Shown here one piece after another: positions 58,281-64,000 of a DNA stretch of 64,000 nt; the stretch's first letter is position 1, and each line of letters begins with the position of its first letter. The DNA is from Anthopleura xanthogrammica (lineage: Eukaryota > Cnidaria > Anthozoa > Actiniaria > Actiniidae): assembly GCA_964019055.1 (NCBI GenBank), contig OZ025207.1:13515357-13579356 (forward strand). The letters run 5' to 3'. The position numbers were made by a program, and so were the translations under genes. The notes beneath the pieces were generated by a model. The model was given only the letters and a program-made list of their open reading frames with translations, did no database searches and was not told where the DNA came from.

Positions 58281-59274
58281 AAGTATAAAACATTTTGGAT
58301 CAAGTATTTTGCGCTATTTTTTAAAAGCGTTTTTTTGATGGGTGGAAGACTTTGGGCTCCCTGTGGTGAAATTTTAGTTAGGAATTAGCAGTGAAAAATG
58401 AAAAAATGCAAAACTGTAAATATCACTAAGATAGTATAGGAATAAGCGATATCCCGAAATTTTACCTTCTTAACACATTTGACTATTTTACTGCTTTTTT
58501 AAAAATAAAAAGTAGAATAAATGTTCTTGATACAAAATAAAAACAGTGTGAAAAGTCTTGAATGTGTTTTTTTTCTTGCATTTGTTTGTTGTTTTCCTTT
58601 TCGCTCTTCTCATTATCCTCCCCGCCCACCTCTAATGTTTTATGAATTTATGCACTGTTGTCTATAGTCTATAGTCTATAGTCTATGTTGTATCTGTGAA
58701 AAGCCCGCGCTTACGTTCCAGTTTGTTACATCATGCACCAATGCAGCCCCAACCTGTCTATTCAATACTGTTCTTAATTAACGCGTACTGCAAACAAGTA
58801 TCATAGATACGGCAGTAAATAACCTATAGTGTTAATGAAACGCTTGCGCAGAACGAATTTATTACTGAGTCATGAACTGCCAAACAATGAATATACACTA
58901 ATATCTTAGCGCTCAAACTCAATTCTATGATAAAATATCGCTTACCTTATTGTCTGACTCCTTAAACATCGACAAAGTTATCAAATGAACGGGAAAATCA
59001 GCCTATTTTAAGCGAAATCTCTTCGTAACTGGTTGCATCAAGCGCAAACAAGAAACTAAAATATTCATAAGTCACTCCTTATTGTTAAAAGAGCTGTTAA
59101 CGTCATTAAAAAAGTGAATAAAGTATGAATGGAATGCAGTTATGAAGTGTGAAATCTATTGTTCATTGACTATTTATATTCATACGTGACTCCTACCACA
59201 CCCGGCCACACCCACCTTCACCTCACCTGGTTGGGGTTGGAACCCTAGCACCAATTTCTGACCACCCCAAGGTA

Positions 59275-59560
59275 AGTACTAGGGTTAGGTCAATAAGTTA
59301 ACCCTAACCCTAACACATATTTTTGACTAGTGTAGGAAGGGTTAGGTCAAATAGTTAACCCTAACCCTAACGCATATTTTTGGCCTATCTGGGTAGGGTT
59401 AGTGTTAGGGTTAGGGTTAGCTCAAATAGTTAACCCTAACCCTAACACATATTTTTGACCTATCTGGGTAGGGTTAGTGCTAGGGTTAGGCCAAATAGTT
59501 AACCCTAACCCTATCACCTAGGGTGGTCAAAATCTGTGCAGGGTTAGGGTTAGTTGGGAC
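59275..59560. repeat. Interstitial telomere-like composite repeat
   Basis: Three or four copies of an approximately 75-base unit in which aaccctaaccctaaca on one side and gggttagtgttagggttag on the other face each other around atatttttg...tatctgggta. TTAGGG units occur in both orientations, so the unit is a short palindrome rather than a plain telomere tract. Confidence 0.8.
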
Positions 59561-60199
59561 TATTGGTATGAATATTAATTAACCAATAACAATTGATTAA
59601 TTAATGCATGCCATACATATTTTCGTGTTTTCACGCACGGTAGCGGGTTTCTGTTTAAAAGGAAGCGCACGTTGAATATTTTATTCAGTTGGTTCGCGTC
59701 GTTTCTGATTCAAGGACGGAGCTAATGTTTGTTGTTTTAAAGGATTCCATTCATTCAGTTTTATTGAATCCTTCATGTTTGAGTTGTTGGCAGCAAAGAT
59801 AAAGAGGTAAGAGATTAACTTGTGTATTTTTAGCTTATTACAGCTGTTATTTATGGCATTTCGTATCGTGTTTATTCTTTTATGATGACCTTTGTAAAGT
59901 TTTCCATGTGCTTGTGGGCATATACTCCATGGCAGACTGTCATGAATGTACTGGCGTATACATGTTTTGCTAAGGGTTCATGGTTAGGGTGTCATAAAGA
60001 AATATTAAGAAATATACAAATGCAATATGATATGTATGCCCTTTTGATAGTTTTTTTTGTATATATATTTTTTTCGCTGAACTTATAAAAGGTACTGTTT
60101 GAAGGGAAAAAAAAGAAAAACGGATTAAAAACTAATATGAATGACACAAAACCGCATACATTTCAAAAATCTTTTTATTCATCAAAGTTTTCAGTTACA

Positions 60200-60480
60200 A
60201 AATTCTTTTTTATGATTTTTAGTCTAATACATCAATAAACATCGACATATCATATGTACATCATCAATACATCATCAGCACATCATCAATCATTGGCATC
60301 ATAACTCATTAAGAATGTACATGACTAGGATATAATGCGCAACAATTCAAAACAACGTATTTTAGAAGGAAGGAATGACAAAGGAACTGAAAAACAAAGA
60401 CATTGCTTGTATAAGTTTCTTACGTCCTATTCTGTTCTGTGCTTCTTGTTCTTCGAACATTGTACACTGAAAAAAAAGAC
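60200..60480. repeat. Unexpanded counterpart of the P3 arrays
   Basis: Read in reverse, this holds ttgcgcattatatcctagtc, acattcttaatgag and tgattgatgatgtgc. These are single or few copies of sequence like the 20-bp and 18-bp array units, in the same order as in the left arm (53.9-56.4 kb). Confidence 0.6.
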
Positions 60481-61792
60481 GGAAATTCCCGGAAATGATA
60501 AAAGTAAAATGAGACGTTATAAATTCTGAAGTAAAATGACATAAAACACGGGGAATTAAATTGAGAAAGAAAGATATAAATGTAGGGGAATAAAGAAATA
60601 TAAAAACGAGAGATGAAAAAAAAAAATTAGAAATGAAAGAAATCTTCCCGCGGGATACTCGCGAGTGTAGTCCGGTTCCCAGGTTATCTCGGTCCTATTC
60701 GTATTTGCATATTAAAACATCGAAGACCAAGTTTTCTGGTTCGGAAAATGGCTTCCATATTACAAGCTGAATTTTACAGTAAAATAATCTTTTACTGAAG
60801 TCATATTCATCCTAACTTATAAGAGAATACAGAACAGTCATGACTGGTAAGAATTTCGTACTTTTACCACGTTTCCTAGTGTTTTATCATCGAAGGGTTG
60901 GGACCACGTGACGACCAAGATGTCTTCGCGTTTCGTTTCTTGTGTTTAGGGTTCAGCTTCTCTTTATTTCTACTTGGAACACATCATTAACTAACATCAT
61001 TTTTTAAACTCGCCTGTCGAATGTTCCTTGAAAAACATTTAAATGTGTTTAGTTGTACAACTGTGTTGAACAAAAACACGCCCACCCCCCCCCCCCCCCA
61101 AAGCAGGTTTTCAATAATTATTTTTCCTTTGCAGTCATCCAGATGTGGAAAACATTGAAAAATCAGTCACCATAACCTATGGCATTATACGTGGACATGA
61201 AGCACAAGTCCATATCACTGTACCTGACACTGATTGTGTTTGAAGATGAGAAGAAACAAAATATCACTTGATACAAGCCTGAAACAAGACATGTTGACAA
61301 ACAAGATACAAGTATGTCATTGGACGGCTTGATAATGAACAATGTCTCTACCTCTATCAAAACAAGGAGACGACAAGGAAGAAAGATGAAATAATGGCAA
61401 CAACAGAGTTACTACACTGATCAAGAGATCAGTTTCTACTAGAAAAACCAAACCTGCAAAAACAAAAACATATTTAATGAACTAATGGCAACAACTAGAA
61501 TTATCACAATGGTGACCGGGTGATTGTACTGTGGTTTTACCTGGTTTACTACAAGAGACTGTGATGACATTCTATGTCATTTTACCCATGATGTCCTACA
61601 GATATCTACCAGATGATATGTACTGTAGCTTTACCTGGTTTACTACAAGAAACTGTGGTGACATTCTATGTCATTCAGATATCTACCAGTTGACACCTGA
61701 TCTGCGGATGTGCAATAATCATCAGGTATGTATCTTTATCACCAACTACAGCTGTAAGGCTGCAGTATTTAGTCAATAGTTTCTTCTAGAAA

Positions 61793-62095
61793 GCAGAGTC
61801 TCCCGTGTAGACAAATCCTGGCAGAGAAAATGGGAGACTCTGCCAGTCCAGGCAGTTTTCTTTGATATACAGCCGTTCACAACCATGGATGAACCAAACA
61901 GGTTTTTAAACTGGTTTTAACTGGAAATAAGTAATAGGCATGAGCAAATGTAGAACACAGCTTATTTTTTGACCCCACGGTACTTATTATAACAGGGTTG
62001 CTAAGTTACCAAATGCATGACAACAAAGAAAATGGCCTGGACCAGCAGAGTCTCCCATTTTCTTTGCCAGCATTCGTCTACATGGGAGACTCTGC
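61793..62095. mobile_element. Compound-hairpin MITE, only in the right arm of P3
   Basis: Each end (61793-61844; 62045-62095) is itself a hairpin with gcagagtctccc stems, and the two ends are inverse copies of each other. No counterpart is seen in the left arm. Confidence 0.8.
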
Positions 62096-62481
62096 TAGCT
62101 GGGAAAGAAAATAACGATAAGCAACAGCTCATTAAATGAATTGCTTTGGGTTTTGCAAAAGGAACAAAGATCTTTATGACTGTTATGCAGTTAAAGAAGT
62201 TCCCAATTTTGAAAACTCTTGGAATCTCCCACAAACCCTGGTGGTCCTAAAAAGGGGATTCAAAGGACTGAAGAATACCTTCTAAAATACAGTGAATGCC
62301 TAGTAGCATCCCAGTTTTCTGATTGGATACAGTCTCACATGCTTTAATTCATTTATTCCACAGCTTGTCTTCCAAACCAGCTGGAATTGACAAAGGAATA
62401 ACAGATAAAAAGGGGCAGGACTGACAGACAGACAGACAGACAGGTAAGGTCACCAGATTGTTACATGTATCCAGTGGACTA

Positions 62482-62794
62482 GCCCCCAGTGGTTTAGCTC
62501 CACTGTTCATGTGGTTAGCCCAATCACTGCATTTGATTTTGAGATAAAATATATGATTTTTTACTTAAGATTTTGGCAAGCAAGCAAAGATTGCTTACAC
62601 AAATCAGGTAGTTTGCTGGTTTCCCTGATGGGAGAAGTAACATGCTTGTTGTCACACAAAAGTGATTCGTTCAAGCGTCTAAAAACTTATAACGGATTAG
62701 CCTTCGAGTCTTAAAAGGTAAAATTATGATCTTACTTATTCAATGCAATGATGGGGCTAAACCACTTGAAGAGTGGAGCTCAACCACTGGGGGC
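62482..62794. mobile_element. MITE with GCCCCCAGTGG ends and TA target, only in the right arm of P3
   Basis: GCCCCCAGTGGTTTAGCTCC at the left pairs with the right end at 62772-62794. TA flanks both sides. Immediately to the right, four copies of ccatggggctaaac follow (62801-62862). Confidence 0.75.
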
Positions 62795-63249
62795 TAATCT
62801 ACCATGGGGCTAAACCACCATGGGGCTAAACAACCATGGGGCTAAACAACCATGGGGCTACATCACTGTAATTCACATGAGCCTGCAATACCATTACCGG
62901 CTTTTGATATCATAAAAAATTTAATATTTCATCTAACCAAGATTTGCTTTTGCTTAACAGCTTGTCTACAAAACCAGCTGAATTTATCTAGATAATGATC
63001 AAGACAAATGGCCAGTGCAAACTGACAGGAAGGTAGGTCCCATGATGTACAGTATATTATTGGTTCATCTACATCTATGAACATATCTGTCATTCAAATC
63101 TACTGGGAATAAGACATTATTATTGTATTTCCACATCAATGAAACATTGATATGGGTATGGAAGAGAGATATAATAGACAAAAAAGTGTTCCGAAAAAAG
63201 ATTCAATTTGGATACAACATTGGGTTAACTAATTTGGTCATTAACTGAT

Positions 63250-64000
63250 GCCCCACCAACAAACTGACTACCATCACAACAACTAATGAATGACACCTCA
63301 CTAACCACTGACACATCAACAACCACTTACTGACACCATACCAAACACTGACTGACAATCCCTACCACTGACAAACACTTCACCAACCACTGACACCTCA
63401 ATAACCACTGACTGACACCTCACCAATCAATGACTGACACCTCAGCTCACCAATCACTGACTGACACCTCACCGGCCACCAACACCTCAACAACCACTGA
63501 CTGACACCACACCAACTGCTGAATGACAATCCCTACCACTGACAAACACTTCACCAACCACTGACACCTGACAATAGCCACTGACTGACATCTTACCAAT
63601 CACTGACTGACACCTCAGCTCACCAATCACTGACTGACACCTCACCGGCCACCAACACCTCAACAACCACTGACTGACACCACACCAACTGCTGAATGAC
63701 AATCCCTACCACTGACAAACACTTCACCAACCACTGACACCTGACAATAGCCACTGACTGACATCTTACCAATCACTGACTGACACCTCACCAATCACTG
63801 ACTGACACCTCACCAACCACCGACACCTCAACAACCACTGACACCTCACTAACCACTGATTGACACCTCACCAACCACTGACTGATATGTTGTCAACCAC
63901 TGACACCTCACTAGCTACTGCCTGACACTTCACCAACCACTGACTGATATGTTGTCAACCACTGACACCTCACTAGTTACTGCCTGACACTTCACCAACC
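63250..64000. repeat. Minisatellite of caccaaccactgactgaca-like units, right arm of P3
   Basis: Reverse complement of the ggttggt array type at 48750-51245. A higher-order copy of about 190 bases is visible (63475-63600 recurs at 63660-63780). The array continues past the window end. Confidence 0.92.

Larger units (their letters stand above)
48750..64000. repeat. Palindrome P3, at least 15 kb, runs past the window end
   Basis: The left arm (48750-53870) pairs in reverse with about 60480-64000. Anchors from outside in: the ggttggt/accaacc minisatellites; acagcttgtctacaaaacca (62960) against its inverse (51420); cctgtctgtctgtcagt (52090) against its inverse (62430); gatagaggtagagacattgt (52757) against its inverse (61350); gtccggttcccagg (60670) against its inverse (53710). 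Midpoints all fall near 57.2 kb. By eye the best stretches (53090-53180 against 61165-61260) look 95% or more identical, so this is much younger than P1. Its right outer end is not in the window. Confidence 0.9.

Noticed and set aside
59275..59560. A chromosome end or telomere fusion
   Set aside because: Only short TTAGGG tracts in alternating orientation, with unique DNA on both sides; no long tract on either strand.

Overview
The window is repeat-rich, AT-rich nuclear DNA of an invertebrate animal. Supporting signs are GT-AG introns, decayed BEL/Pao, Penelope-like, Kolobok-like, ISL2EU-like, CACTA-like and HUH-Rep-like elements, dozens of foldback elements and minisatellites, and short interstitial TTAGGG-type repeats. 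The mix of transposon protein families and the monofunctional saccharopine dehydrogenase best fit a cnidarian, probably an anthozoan such as a coral or sea anemone. That assignment rests on family knowledge, not on a search. Real host protein genes are few: the 5' part of a monocarboxylate (SLC16-type) transporter on the minus strand at 1-2264, and the 3' half of a LYS1-type saccharopine dehydrogenase on the plus strand at 27171-28947.

Layout: 1-2.3 kb holds the transporter, whose intron carries a MITE, a simple-repeat tract and a decayed duplicate of exon 2. 3.6-6.5 kb holds copied blocks (A-B-A plus a distant B copy) next to a BEL/Pao LTR element (6368-14245, minus strand). The element's right LTR is split by a 2.2-kb CACTA-like transposon with a 3-bp target duplication. 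14.5-21.7 kb is a graveyard of mobile-element and multi-copy genes: a two-exon pseudogene, a PIF1-helicase fragment, a Rep-like fragment, and a SWIM/YqaJ gene broken by a Kolobok-like TTAA insertion. That YqaJ gene runs tail-to-tail into a THAP/DDE transposase. 21.7-27.1 kb holds duplicated terminal exons, a second THAP pseudogene, a Penelope-like fragment and a 47-bp minisatellite that lies in or before the dehydrogenase gene.

From 30 kb rightward there is almost no protein coding. A spliced, apparently non-coding transcription unit may start near 30.2 kb. Three large palindromes then follow in series: P1 (33.1-40.6 kb, old arms, four tandem arrays inside), P2 (44.4-47.3 kb, about 0.42-kb arms) and P3 (48.75 kb to beyond the window end, arms that look roughly 95% identical over stretches compared by eye). 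P3 has minisatellites in its outer arms. Its interior holds three expanded arrays and a telomere-like composite. Parts of the right arm still carry what look like the unexpanded, single-copy counterparts of arrays in the left arm.

The most interesting signals are this palindrome series with asymmetric array growth, the nested transposon stack at 6-21 kb, the two-gene YqaJ plus THAP-transposase arrangement, and the recent block copying beside the BEL element. All alignments and identities were judged by eye.
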